This document shows positions 21,412 through 31,200 of a stretch of DNA of 64,000 nucleotides, piece after piece. Made by a program: the position numbers and the translations under genes. The notes below the pieces were generated by a model. The model saw only the letters and a program-made list of their open reading frames with translations, was not told where the DNA came from and ran no database searches. Numbering within the stretch: the first letter of the stretch is position 1; every line of letters starts with the position of its first letter. Where the stretch lies: positions 1 through 64,000 of the forward strand of contig PUDQ02000023.1 in assembly GCA_002964805.2 (NCBI GenBank), in the 5' to 3' direction. Source of the stretch: Trametes villosa (lineage: Eukaryota > Basidiomycota > Agaricomycetes > Polyporales > Polyporaceae).

Positions 21412-21753
21412 CTACATGATATCTACGCGGTATCTTATCCTAGCGCAACTAGCGCTAGGTACTGATCGCGACATAGTGCAACTAGCGCTATGTCCTACAA
21501 GAACCCGTAACGACCGCGGAGGGTCGTTACAGTCCGTGATGAACGTCAGGACGACGTTCTCACCCTCGGCCATGCGTGTGGGGCCCCTCTGGCCTGCTGC
21601 ATCCCCGGGTTTGGTGGAGGACTTCTGAGCGATCCTCCAGTCACTAGGTCGCCAGTACAGGGCCTGGGAGACGTCATGTAGGGGATGCTTTGGCCACTCA
21701 TGGAATTCGTACCTGTGGAAAATTGCATTGCATGCGCGGCTTATTCACATACC
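21412..21753 (-). CDS. Short ORF upstream of gag, possibly retroelement-associated
   Basis: An exon from 21711 (acceptor CCACAG, intron 21712-21752) reads YEFHEWPKHPLHDVSQALYW and continues through MAEGENVVL to a stop at 21412. A preceding exon ends ...VPEVDANGW at 21753, and the codon is completed across the junction. No domain was recognised. From memory, similar peptides recur in basidiomycete genomes, which would fit a retroelement-borne ORF. The inverted-repeat texture (e.g. 21507-21515/21522-21530) covers its 3' half, which supports membership of the element. Confidence 0.35.
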
Positions 21754-22477
21754 AGCCGTTGGCGTCGACTTCCGGCACATAGCGCGATGATACCGAGCTG
21801 ATTGTCGGCTGCGCTCCGTGGGTGTTCCGGGCACTGTGTGACTAAGGTCAGGGTGGAAACTGATCAGAACCAGCGCATATAGTCACTGTATTATTGCCCT
21901 GTCGCATACTAGTCAGCTCGGTATACAATATGAGATATGCAGGCATCGACGTACTCAAGGCACGCGATCTTCTCATGCAAGGCCCGAACAACTGGATCTT
22001 CCCCGAGGTTCCCTGCCAGTGTTTCGCCAAACCCGAGTGTTTGGTTGCCGGGTCCCTGGCCGTTGGGATGGCGTTAGCAAACGGCTGTGACATCCACTAT
22101 GCACTTACCATCATTACGGCGGGACCGAGCCCCTGGAACGGAGAGCTGCCCATGGGGTGGGAGCCTGGCGTAGCGCTGCTCGTTTGATGGTGGGCATACA
22201 TAGCCAGGGTGACTGAATGAGAGCGGCTGGAAGATTCAGAGAAATCTGCAGGTCCCATGAGAGAGCTCTGCCAATTAAACTGAGTGTGTTGCATGAGGAA
22301 AGGGTGGATGTATGCGTTTTTGAGTGGGAGGTGGTAGTGGGAGAAGACAAAACAGGAATCCGTGTCGCGTCGCGTGAAAACGCGACGGGATCACGTGACC
22401 GGGTGGATGCCGCGAATTCGTCTAAGTCCGTCCTGGCCTCCGTTCGCCTTCGTATACTATCACTACCACCTCTAGCT
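21754..22477. other. Unresolved region, possible minus-strand exons
   Basis: Minus-strand open segments near 22116-22294 (Ser/Pro-rich, followed by a GTAAGT donor at about 22110) and 21848-22093 may be exons leading into the ORF at 21412-21753, but no full join could be made. The promoter of the plus-strand gene at 22478, including TCACGTGACC near 22391, also lies here. Confidence 0.25.
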
Positions 22478-23476
22478 ATGGCTGCTGTCAACTCCCTCTT
22501 ACAAGCTTGCCTGCTTACCAAAAAGGTTGACTTGTTGACCACAACTACTCGAGGCTTGCTGGCTGTGCGCCTCCTCGAACTCTCGACACTGTGCGCCGAA
22601 ATCGCGTGCAAGCATGCCGAGGCCCAAGCGCCTCCTGATTCCCGGGAGCTTCACGAGGACCACAAGAATGTTTTTGCCGGGTTTGCGGAAGTCATCAGAG
22701 CGCTCCAGGTCATCCAGACTCCGCTGAAGCCGCTAGCTATTCCTGCGTGGACCCCGCCGCTAGATCCATCACAACCACCTATTCACCTCGGCCCAGCGGC
22801 CGTTGGCGATCTCGTGAACACCCTTGTCCCTCTCCTCCATCAACCTGTCCAGCAGTCTCTCCTCAGCACCATAGTTGGAGTACTAGAGGGACCGCTTTCG
22901 GAGGCACTTGCTGCGCATGTCCTTGACGACGTCGAGGGAATACTGGTCGCCAAGTTCACCGCCCCCTTGGTGGAACAGCTCCTCCCTATCATGCGAGAGA
23001 GGCTATCCGGATCTACCGGCGAGACCACGTTCCCGCGTTCACCGTCACCAGAGCAATCACGACCTCTATGTCAATCTTCCCCCTCACCCCCTGTCCCCTC
23101 CACGGAAGTATGGTTCTCCCCGCCGCTGTGTGCGGCTCAAGCCACGGCCTACTCGCCTTCTCCATCACCGCCTGTGGGCCAGGCCGCATTCGACTCTCCT
23201 TCACCTCCACCGTCCCAGGTCCACGCCGTCTTGGACCAGTCCTTCTCCCCACCACCGTCTCCGGCCTGTGCAGCGCAAGGCTCGCCACCCCCTTCGCAGC
23301 GCGACACCGCTTTGGACTATCTCGCATACGCGCACCCGCAGGACTCTCCCCCAGCTCACGAGTATGGTGAGGTCACAGACGATGAAACCGTAGCGCGGCT
23401 CCCCACTCTCTCCTTTACACGGCATTCACAGGTGCTGTCTCTCGCTCCTCCGGACCGAAAACGTCGCCGTACGTAG
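22478..23476 (+). CDS. Ser/Pro-rich protein of unknown function with basic tail
   Basis: A single exon from ATG 22478 encodes 332 aa; the frame is open further upstream, but this Met starts the clearly protein-like part. Residues 1-190 are helical and Leu-rich (MAAVNSLLQACLL, LLELSTLCAEIACKHAEAQ). The second half is disordered with SPSPP repeats and ends in a nuclear-localisation-like DRKRRRT. No domain was recognised. It converges on the Tnp2 transposase with 250 bp between stops. CACTA elements of plants encode a second DNA-binding protein (TnpA), so this could be a second element gene, but nothing in the sequence proves that. Confidence 0.55.
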   Translation: MAAVNSLLQACLLTKKVDLLTTTTRGLLAVRLLELSTLCAEIACKHAEAQAPPDSRELHEDHKNVFAGFAEVIRALQVIQTPLKPLAIPAWTPPLDPSQPPIHLGPAAVGDLVNTLVPLLHQPVQQSLLSTIVGVLEGPLSEALAAHVLDDVEGILVAKFTAPLVEQLLPIMRERLSGSTGETTFPRSPSPEQSRPLCQSSPSPPVPSTEVWFSPPLCAAQATAYSPSPSPPVGQAAFDSPSPPPSQVHAVLDQSFSPPPSPACAAQGSPPPSQRDTALDYLAYAHPQDSPPAHEYGEVTDDETVARLPTLSFTRHSQVLSLAPPDRKRRRT

Positions 23477-23726
23477 CATGTACTCTCATCCCTCCTCTCT
23501 ACTTGCTGCTGTCCCTATACTGGCTCTCGACATGTGTGCTTTCCCCGCCTGTCCCCGCCTTTACTTGCTGTCTCCCCTGTTGTACTCCCTCTTCCTCGCT
23601 GTGTTGCACCATTCCTCGTTTGCTGTGTTATATGATAACCTATACAAGTCCTCTAGTACCTCCAAGTGGTCCAAGAAAGCGTGTATAAGCCTGTACTAGT
23701 ACAAATTCGCCTCCTATATAACTGCC

Positions 23727-26700
23727 TTACTCCAGATCGTCCTCGCAAGCGTTCATGTCCTCCTCGCGCCCTGCGAGCAAAGCGACGTCAAGCCCGGGCT
23801 TCTCCACAACAAAGTGGCGGTTGCTGTACATTCCCTGAGCATCCGGGTGCAAGGCTTCCGCTGCTGTCATCGGCAGAGGCACCATGGCGACTACAGATGC
23901 GATGTTAGCAAAATTGACAACCTCGCGTGCTTCGTCTCCAGGGAATCGGCAGGCGAGGACGGTGTTCAAGCTTTCGGCCAGGATGTCAGTGTCGGGCCCG
24001 ATGAAGGGTGCGATCATGGCCAGGGTGCGCTCGGTGCCTGCGATCTCGAGTTGGAAGAAGTACTGGATCTCCGCGAAGCGACTGGGCTGTCCAATCAACT
24101 ACCGGGAGGGGTTAGCTGTGCAGATGAGGGGTATTTGCGTGGGGCGTACCTTGACCATGCGAGCGCGGCGAGGACTGCGGCCGCGTGCCTCAAGCTGGCA
24201 CTCCTTCCATGCGGTGCGCGCGATTTGGCCATGGGGCAAGCGGAGCCGTGCCCAACGACGCACAATCGGCACCCAGTCGGGGTAGGCGGCACCTGCGCCT
24301 GCGAGATAAGCGTGAATGGCGGTTGCCTCGGCCACAGTGACGCCGCGTGCGGTGGGATCGAGTGCGCGCAGGAGTACGAAGCCGCCACCGAGGTCCACTG
24401 CCCCGCGTGGAAGGCCAGGCTCTTCGGCGAGTGCAGGTATCATCGCCTTCAGCGCATTCACCTGGCAGCGTCTCAGCGCGCGTTCGGAGACATTCGCGTA
24501 CGGCGTGCTGTGTTGCTTGATCTCCCGCGTGATGTTGCCGATGTAATTCTCGAGCATCCACTGGGTATACAGGGAGCCGGGACCGAGGCGAGCGACTTCT
24601 GGGACGATGTGGGTTGTGGCGTGGACACTCTGGCGCACAAAGTGCAGGCGTTCGCGGCGCCGCTGGTAGTAGAGGTTCTCGAGGCCTTCGGCATGCAGGA
24701 TGAAGTTCTTGTGCGCTTCGACCAGCTGATCGGCCGGAAGGCGGCGCTGCAGGATGATCCGGACGGCGTATACGAGCCTGCAGAAGTGCTTGTAGTACTC
24801 TGGGCGCTGGATTGACCGCAGAAGGCCAGGGAGGAGACCGTATACATACAGAAGATATTCCCAGGCCTTGTAGCCGCTATTGATCTTCTCGGCCGGGTTT
24901 CTCGGAGGGCGGTCGAACGAGCCAGGGAGGCAGTGGGTAGCGTCGGCGACGAGTTTACCGTGGGCGGTCCACACGGCCTTGTCGGCGAAAATGGCCCAGG
25001 TCCACTCAGATTTGTCATCGGGGTCTTCGCAGATGAGAGAGCCGCGCAAGAGGCCAATGACGAGTTCGGTGAGGTTAAGCGAGATTAGATGCATTAGGTC
25101 TGCGCCGAAGCTGTCGGGCACGCCGAGCATGCGGGGTAGCCCACTGAATATACTCGGCTTGGCGATGCCTGTCTCTAGGCGTGCGCGGGCGTAGGCGGCG
25201 TTGTTCCTGGTTGCCTCGACACGAAGGAGGCCCGTCTGATAACGCTCGCGGGTGGAAGGACCCACAGGATCGGGGTCGATGCGTAGGGAGATGTCAGGAT
25301 GGTCATCGGGTTCAGGGGGATCGGGGCGCCTGGCCGCCGGGTAGTACATCGAGCCGCCGATCTTGTTCCGGCCTGGGAGGGAGCAGTACAGTCGGCAGCC
25401 GCGCGCACCTTGGTGGCCCACGAGGCCGTTAAGGTAAGCCATCGCGGGGCCGTCTGCAGTGACTAGCAGGAGATAGAGGTAAGACGTGAATAGACGGTCC
25501 TCGGCGGCGTCCCAGACGGCAAGACCTTCGCGCTGGAGGGCGGCGAGGTGGTAGAGACCTGGGAAGATGAAGGAGTCAATGTTCTTTGGCTTCTTCGGAC
25601 CTCCGATGACGGCACCCGGGAGGACGAAACGCTTCTTGTACCGCGCATCCGGGGGGAGGTCGAAGAGGACCCACACATAGAACCAGCAATCTGAAGTCTT
25701 GGACTCATAGAGCTGTGCGCCGTCAATGGAGAACATGAGCACCATGTCTTCATCATGGATGGCGAGCTCGCGGTCCTCGTGCTGAACGGCGTCGAGGTAT
25801 GCTTGCCCGTAGTACACGTCGTCGAAGTCCGGAAGCGCATTGGGATTAGCGGTTGCCTCCGCGAGGATACGGCGCGTCTCGCGAGCGCGATGCTGCATGA
25901 GCCGGGCGTTCTCCGGCGAAGACCACATCGCCTGCAGCTGTGGTCCAAGCGGGTAGGTTTGAAACGTCCGACGAGGAACTCGCTGGCCTTGCGCGAGCTT
26001 CCATGCATCGTAGCGAGGCTCGCCGCAGAAGGGGCACTGTGCGAAGACAGCGAATGGTCCGCAGTACGCGACGCAGGTGTTGACGCACATCTCGGTGTGG
26101 ATGGCGTCGATGCCGGTGAGCTCAGACACAAGCCGCTTCACCTGCTCATACGTCGGGATCTCCTCCGCGCTGTTGTCCGCTGGCCCCGCCTGCGCTGCCT
26201 GTCCTGCTGGCCCCGCCTGCGCCACCTGTCCCGCCTGTCCCGCCTGTCCCGCCTGTCCCGCCTGTCCCGCCTGCCTCACCTCATACAGCCGGCGTTGCTC
26301 CTCGGCGAACTCCACAAACGCCGTGCGGTTGTCGGCGTAGTTCGCCTCCGATGCGTCGCCCCGCGCGGTGAACATGCGCAGGGCGACACGTTGGTGCGCG
26401 GTCACGTCGCCGGTGGGTTCGCGTTGCGGGGCGCGCAGACGCGCAAGCGTCTCCTCGCTGAGGCCGGACCCCGCAAGTGTAGCGCTCCGAAGTGCGTTGA
26501 TGAACGTGTGAGTGTCGCGTACCTCCTTGCGGCGGTTGTCCTGGGGTGCGCCGACATCCTCAGTGTATCCGTACTCGGGGTCAGGCGGGGGAGTGTGAAC
26601 ACGCTCGTCGTCATCCTCTTCGTCATCGGATGAGGGGGGCACGAACAGGACCTGTTCGTCGGGCTCTACGTGACCGGGTGCTGGGTTTTCGGGGAGATCA

Positions 26701-27182
26701 ATATCAGCGACCGCGGCTGCAGCTGCTTGAGCGGTGGCCTCGTCATCCATGTCGATGTCGTCGTCGTCGTCCTCATCGCCGTCGGCACCCTCATCGTAGT
26801 CGTCATCTTCCTCCTCATCTGAGTCGACATCTGTCAGGAGGCCTGGCATATCGGGATCGGCCTATAGAACGATCCAGTCAGCACCTATACTAGCATCAAA
26901 TGTAGACTAGCTTACATCGGGGTCGGCTTGGTTTGCGTCGCCAACCTGGACAGGTCCGCCCGCAGGCATGGCCGGCGCGAAGTGCGCGAGTACATCTTGT
27001 GGGCGCACTCGGTAGCGGGCGTGGAGGCGGTAACGGCGTCTGGTGACTTCTTGAAGGATACCCTTGCAATACTTCACGCAGTTGCAGTACCAGGGCGGCC
27101 CCGGAGGGACGGGATTTATGTGCACAACACGAGGGACGGGGAGCTGGGGGAACTGGAAGGCGGGCGGGTTGGGTCTCTGCAT
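23727..27182 (-). CDS. CACTA/EnSpm-type transposase (Tnp2 family)
   Basis: Exons on the minus strand are 26916-27182, 24150-26861 and 23727-24086, joining in frame to 1,112 aa. After a Pro-rich start comes a long acidic stretch (DSDEEEDDD), then an (AGQ)n repeat near 26195-26275. The Tnp2 region follows, with CPFCGEPRYDAW, SIDGAQLYESKTSDCW, LPGAVIGGPKKPKN, TADGPAMAYLNG and GCRLYCS. The last exon ends in the family's C-terminal motif (HFVVEKPGLDV). It would mobilise a CACTA-like element. The frame is intact. A TATATAAG box lies 56-62 bp upstream of the start. CACTA termini were searched for by eye but not convincingly found. Confidence 0.8.
26195..26275. repeat. 9-bp minisatellite encoding AGQ repeats
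   Basis: Tandem GCCTGTCCC-type units, with GCCTGCGCC variants, lie inside the Tnp2 coding frame and encode Ala-Gly-Gln repeats. Length variation between strains is expected. Confidence 0.75.
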
Positions 27183-27235
27183 GAGGGGCTAGGGGAAGGG
27201 ATTGTGATTATGCAGCTGAGGGGGGTCGTACATGA

Positions 27236-27244
27236 CCTTATATA
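27236..27244 (-). promoter_or_regulatory. TATA box of the Tnp2 transposase gene
   Basis: TATATAAGG on the minus strand lies 55-62 bp upstream of the ATG at 27182, a sensible spacing for a short 5' leader. Confidence 0.5.
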
Positions 27245-28275
27245 CATGCATGCTATCTAATGCAAGCGAGGACTGGCCGTACCTTGCATCATCGGCGCAG
27301 TTCGAGCCCATGTCCGAAGCGTGCCCGCGGAGATGGTTGTGTCCATGGCGAACGTGAGGAAGGAGATATGGGGCTGCGTATTGTGCATGTTTGTGAGTGA
27401 GTTAGCTTAACCGAGCGAGGCTGGGCATTGCTTACCGTGTGCCAGCGGAGAGGGTGCTGTACTACATGTCAGAGAACGACGTGCACGTCGGCGGCGGCGA
27501 TGGAGGTGGATATAGGACGGCTGCGAATATGATAAGTTGGACCCGAGAGCACACAAATGGTGCAGACGTTACCTGAGTAGCTCAAGATGCTCTTGTGCAG
27601 TGCACAACAGTTGTTTGTTGCGCTGTTGGAAGTGTGCGCACCGTGTGCTCAGGACGACACCATTGGTGTTACTGCAATATAGGTAGTGTGACTAACGTGT
27701 TCGATGCGCGCGCATTCTGGCGAACTGTACCTTGTGCCATCGGGTCCAGTGCACCACTGCGCGCGGCGAGAGCGCAGCCGGGTACAAGGAGAGCGCGGCG
27801 AGACCGCAGTCGAGTACAAGCGCGGCGAGACCGCAGACCGTGCAGCGAAGAGCGCAAGAGGAGCCAGTGCGCGAGATGCGGGTAAGCAGATGCCCAGATG
27901 GGAGTGTTGTTTGCAGCAGCATCAGCAAAAAGGGAATTTTGATGGAGCCCACTCCAGTGCGAGATGGAGGTGGCAGCGGGTTGCAGGCGCTCGTCGCCCG
28001 CTACGGCCGTCTTGCAACTCGCGAGAGACCCTTGCAGTTCCTCAGTGGCGGTCCTGCAGGCCGCGCGAACGCATTGTAAGTGTTCATCGCGGGAGGCGGA
28101 GGCTGCAGTTCTTCAACGCGGGATAGTCATGCCTGTAGAGTACTGCCTGAGGTCAGTAGTGTACTCCATAGCGATGCAATATACATGTGAATCCCAGGCG
28201 AGCAGCGTGCGCCCCGAGCTCCCTCTGCCCGACCTAGCGCTGCACGCCCCGAAGGCACTGCTCGAACATGTTTAT
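27245..28275. other. Gene-free region, candidate left subterminal repeats of the Plavaka element
   Basis: Imperfect C/G-rich repeats of a C(T)TGCA...CGCG type occur at about 28011, 28031, 28053 and 28103. A GCGCGGCGAGACCGCAG motif is repeated two to three times at 27760-27850. Related CTTGCA/CTGCA...CGCG repeats lie beyond the DUF6698 gene at 35640-35770. No clear terminal inverted repeat was found. Confidence 0.4.
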
Positions 28276-31200
28276 TCACAAACGGGCGAAGCCCTGTGCT
28301 GCGAATACGGGATCAAAGAACTCGTCGGGATCCAGCTCCCACTCCTCCCCCTCACCCCCGCTCGCGGCGTGCTCGATGCCGTCAGTGACCTCCTCGCCCG
28401 AGGCGAGTGCATCGTCCAGTTCCTCCCCCCACTCGTCGTCCTCTCCGACGTCCAACTCGCCGTCCGCCCCGTCGTCATCTGCGGCATACTCGTCTTCTTC
28501 GGCGTAGTCGGCACCCTCAGCGTAGTCGTCCTCGGCGTAGTCGTCCTCGTCGAGCTCTTCCTCGTCGAGCTCGTCTTCCGTTGGCTCGAGCTCGTCGAGC
28601 GCGACCAAGCTGGAGCTCCCGTCCTCGGCGGCGTGCTTGGCACGGCTCCGTGTCTGCGGAGCGGCCGCGCGGTGGGAGCGCGAAGGTACCGGTCGCTGAT
28701 TGTCGGCGTTTGTGTCGCGCGGTGAAGAGACCCGGCCGCGCGGACTTGGCGGGCGCACCTGCGGAGATCTGGGCTGAGGGGTGCTAGTATCCATGTGGGC
28801 CGCCGCCGAATCTGCGCGTGGGGGCGGACTGGAATCCGAGTCCGAGTCGTCGGAGTCGATGGTCGGCGAGGGCGAGGACGAGGACTCCCTGGGATAGTAC
28901 CCGCCCGCCGGTTTCCAGCGCACAGCGTGCTCTTTCGAGGTTTCGAGGTCGACGCCGTTCTCGCGGTGGCCAACACCCCCGCCGAGGTACCGCATGTACA
29001 TGTCGCGGTCAGCGAAGCTGGTAATGGATGGGTTAGCATAGGCTTGTACCGTGGTTGAACCTACTTACATGCCCACATAATACAATGCGTAATCCTCGTC
29101 GTTGTCGGACGCCCGCCTTGCCAGTTTCGAGGGCGGCAAGAGCTTGTTGGTCGTCCCGTGGTTGAAGGCCGGAAGTATGTAGGCTGCGCGGAGAACGTCG
29201 TTCGGGTCGACAAAGCCAAACACCGGGTAGTCAGCATCTGTGCCGTCGGTGAACCGCAAGCGCGGGAGACGACGCTCTTGAAATCCGTCGCGATGGTCCT
29301 CGTCAAGCTCGAACCACCGGACCCAGAGGAAGTCCATGCGCTGGAACTTGCGCGTCGATCGCGTCGCGCCAGGCCCCGTGTAACGCACCCGCGCGTGGAA
29401 TATGTCGACGACTCGCGCGTAGAGGAAGCGATGGGGGTCGGTATCGGGGGCGAGCGTCATGATGTCGGCGTGGGTCCTGGGGTTCACCGTGTCCTGGTCC
29501 CGGCGCATATCATATGTTGTGTAGTTTACCCGTAAGACCTTGTGGCGGTATAGCCGATTGTTCTCGAGCTCGATGCCGTCGAGCTGCCGCGCGCTGTACT
29601 GGCCGTCCGGCTCCGTCGGGTCCACAAATCGACTGAGCAGGTGCTCGTGAAGTCTCGGGATAAAGTCCTAGCACGCAGTTAGTACATTTCATCAACACAT
29701 GGATAGAGCTCACCTCAGCGGCTGGATCCGAGTCGTGCTGCCTAAGCCAGTTGTGAAGGCGGATGGGGAGACGGCGACTGTCCGAGATAGCGTAATGGTC
29801 GAGGGGGTGTGTTGGGGCGAGCGGAACGTCGGAGCGGCTGTCGGTGTCGTGTCCGCCAGCCTCAGCAGCCGCGTCAGCACTGCGTAGCGCAGCGGCGGCA
29901 GCGCGCGCCTTCTTGGCTTGACGCAGACGGATGCGCCGGGGCGTGTAGTTGTCAAGCTCCCGCATCGCGCGCAGCATGGCCGCGTTGCGGTGGTGCTTCG
30001 CAATCTGACACGCATAGCGAATCTTGTTTGTTCGCGCATAGAAGCGCTTGACATGGCGGTGCTCGAGCTCGCCCTGCGCATGTGTCAGTGAATTGCCTGT
30101 TTACGAACACCAGACTGGACTTACAACTTGTGTGTTGCCGTTGTCAGTCGTGCCGGTCTCCAGGATCGCATCGGGGTAGTCGGCAGTGAAGTGAAACTTG
30201 ACCGTGTACGGCACGTTGTATTGGACCACTTTACGGTTGCGGTTCGGCGCGGGGCCGCCAACCTTCTTCTCTTCGCGGCGAACACGAGCCTCGGCTTCCT
30301 TCTCGAGCTCCCGGGTCTCGTAGTGTGCGCAGGTGGTGTCCGCGAACGTCCGGACAGCCTCGGTCATGTGTGAGGTTGCTGCACGGAAGATGTCGATGGT
30401 CACTTCCGTGTGGAGGCGAAGCTTCGCCAGGGCGTGCCAATTCGCGAGCTCGAATAAGAGGTCAAGGACCGTCTCGTTGTCGCCTAGAGGAAGGAGGCCC
30501 TCGAAGGCCGGTATGATGCACTGTGTAGTAAGTTAGAGTCCGCGGGGCGTGAGACGAAAACAGTGAACACTTACAATAAGGAAGTCTTCATAGTCGCGGG
30601 CGGCCAGCTGTTTACGCGCTGTAACGTCGTTCCAAAACTTGCGGACCTTATCGCGTCCAAACGAGGGCATAAGGCGCATGCTGGAAATGCACATGAGCCG
30701 CACGCAGAGACCCTCGCAAGAGCATGACGTACCGCCGGTTGAACTCTTGTACAGCGTCCTCGCCTTGCGCAGCGAGAAGACGGATGAGATGTATGAATGT
30801 CCCCTTCCACACGCCGAGCTCAAACTCGTGCATGAGGTCGGGGACGAAGAGCTTGTAGAAGTTCTCCCCAAATCGCGAGAAGCGTGTCGAAAACGCGGCC
30901 TGTAGCACATTGTCAGCTGAACGAACACGTTAAAAGTAATCAGACATACCTGTATCGGATTCAGCGAGCGCGACTCCAGGTACTTCTGGACCTTCTTGCT
31001 TCCGAGGGCAGCGCCCTTCTCGAAGATCAGTTTGCGAGCTCGTAGGATGTCGCGCTGTACCCTGGGCGTGTCGACACGCTTTTGCGACCGTCGTACTGCA
31101 TCTTCAGGCGTGCCCGTCTCGCAGATGTCGTCGTGGTGGATGAGGCAACGGGGGCAGGGGTGGCTGGAGAGGGGCTTGAGGCCAGCAAGGAGGATCCTGG

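Larger units (their letters stand above)
12231..21640 (-). mobile_element. Ty3/gypsy chromovirus-type retroelement with dense short inverted repeats
   Basis: The order on the minus strand is gag, protease, reverse transcriptase, RNase H, integrase, chromodomain, which is the Ty3/gypsy order. The gag frame is split by a 2,168-bp insertion (17861-20028). A 40-bp tandem duplication and an in-frame UAG separate gag-protease from pol. No flanking LTR pair could be found, so the limits are approximate: they follow where the short-inverted-repeat texture starts and stops. This texture (7-11-bp arms with loops of a few bases) runs through coding and noncoding parts alike and sets the element apart from everything else in the window. 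Confidence 0.75.

Noticed and set aside
12260..21560. Repeat-induced point mutation as the cause of the palindromic texture
   Set aside because: Such mutation makes C-to-T transitions and stop codons. The coding frames here are mostly intact and the base composition is balanced.
25755..26633. Long plus-strand frame opposite the Tnp2 gene
   Set aside because: It is a shadow of the well-supported minus-strand transposase.
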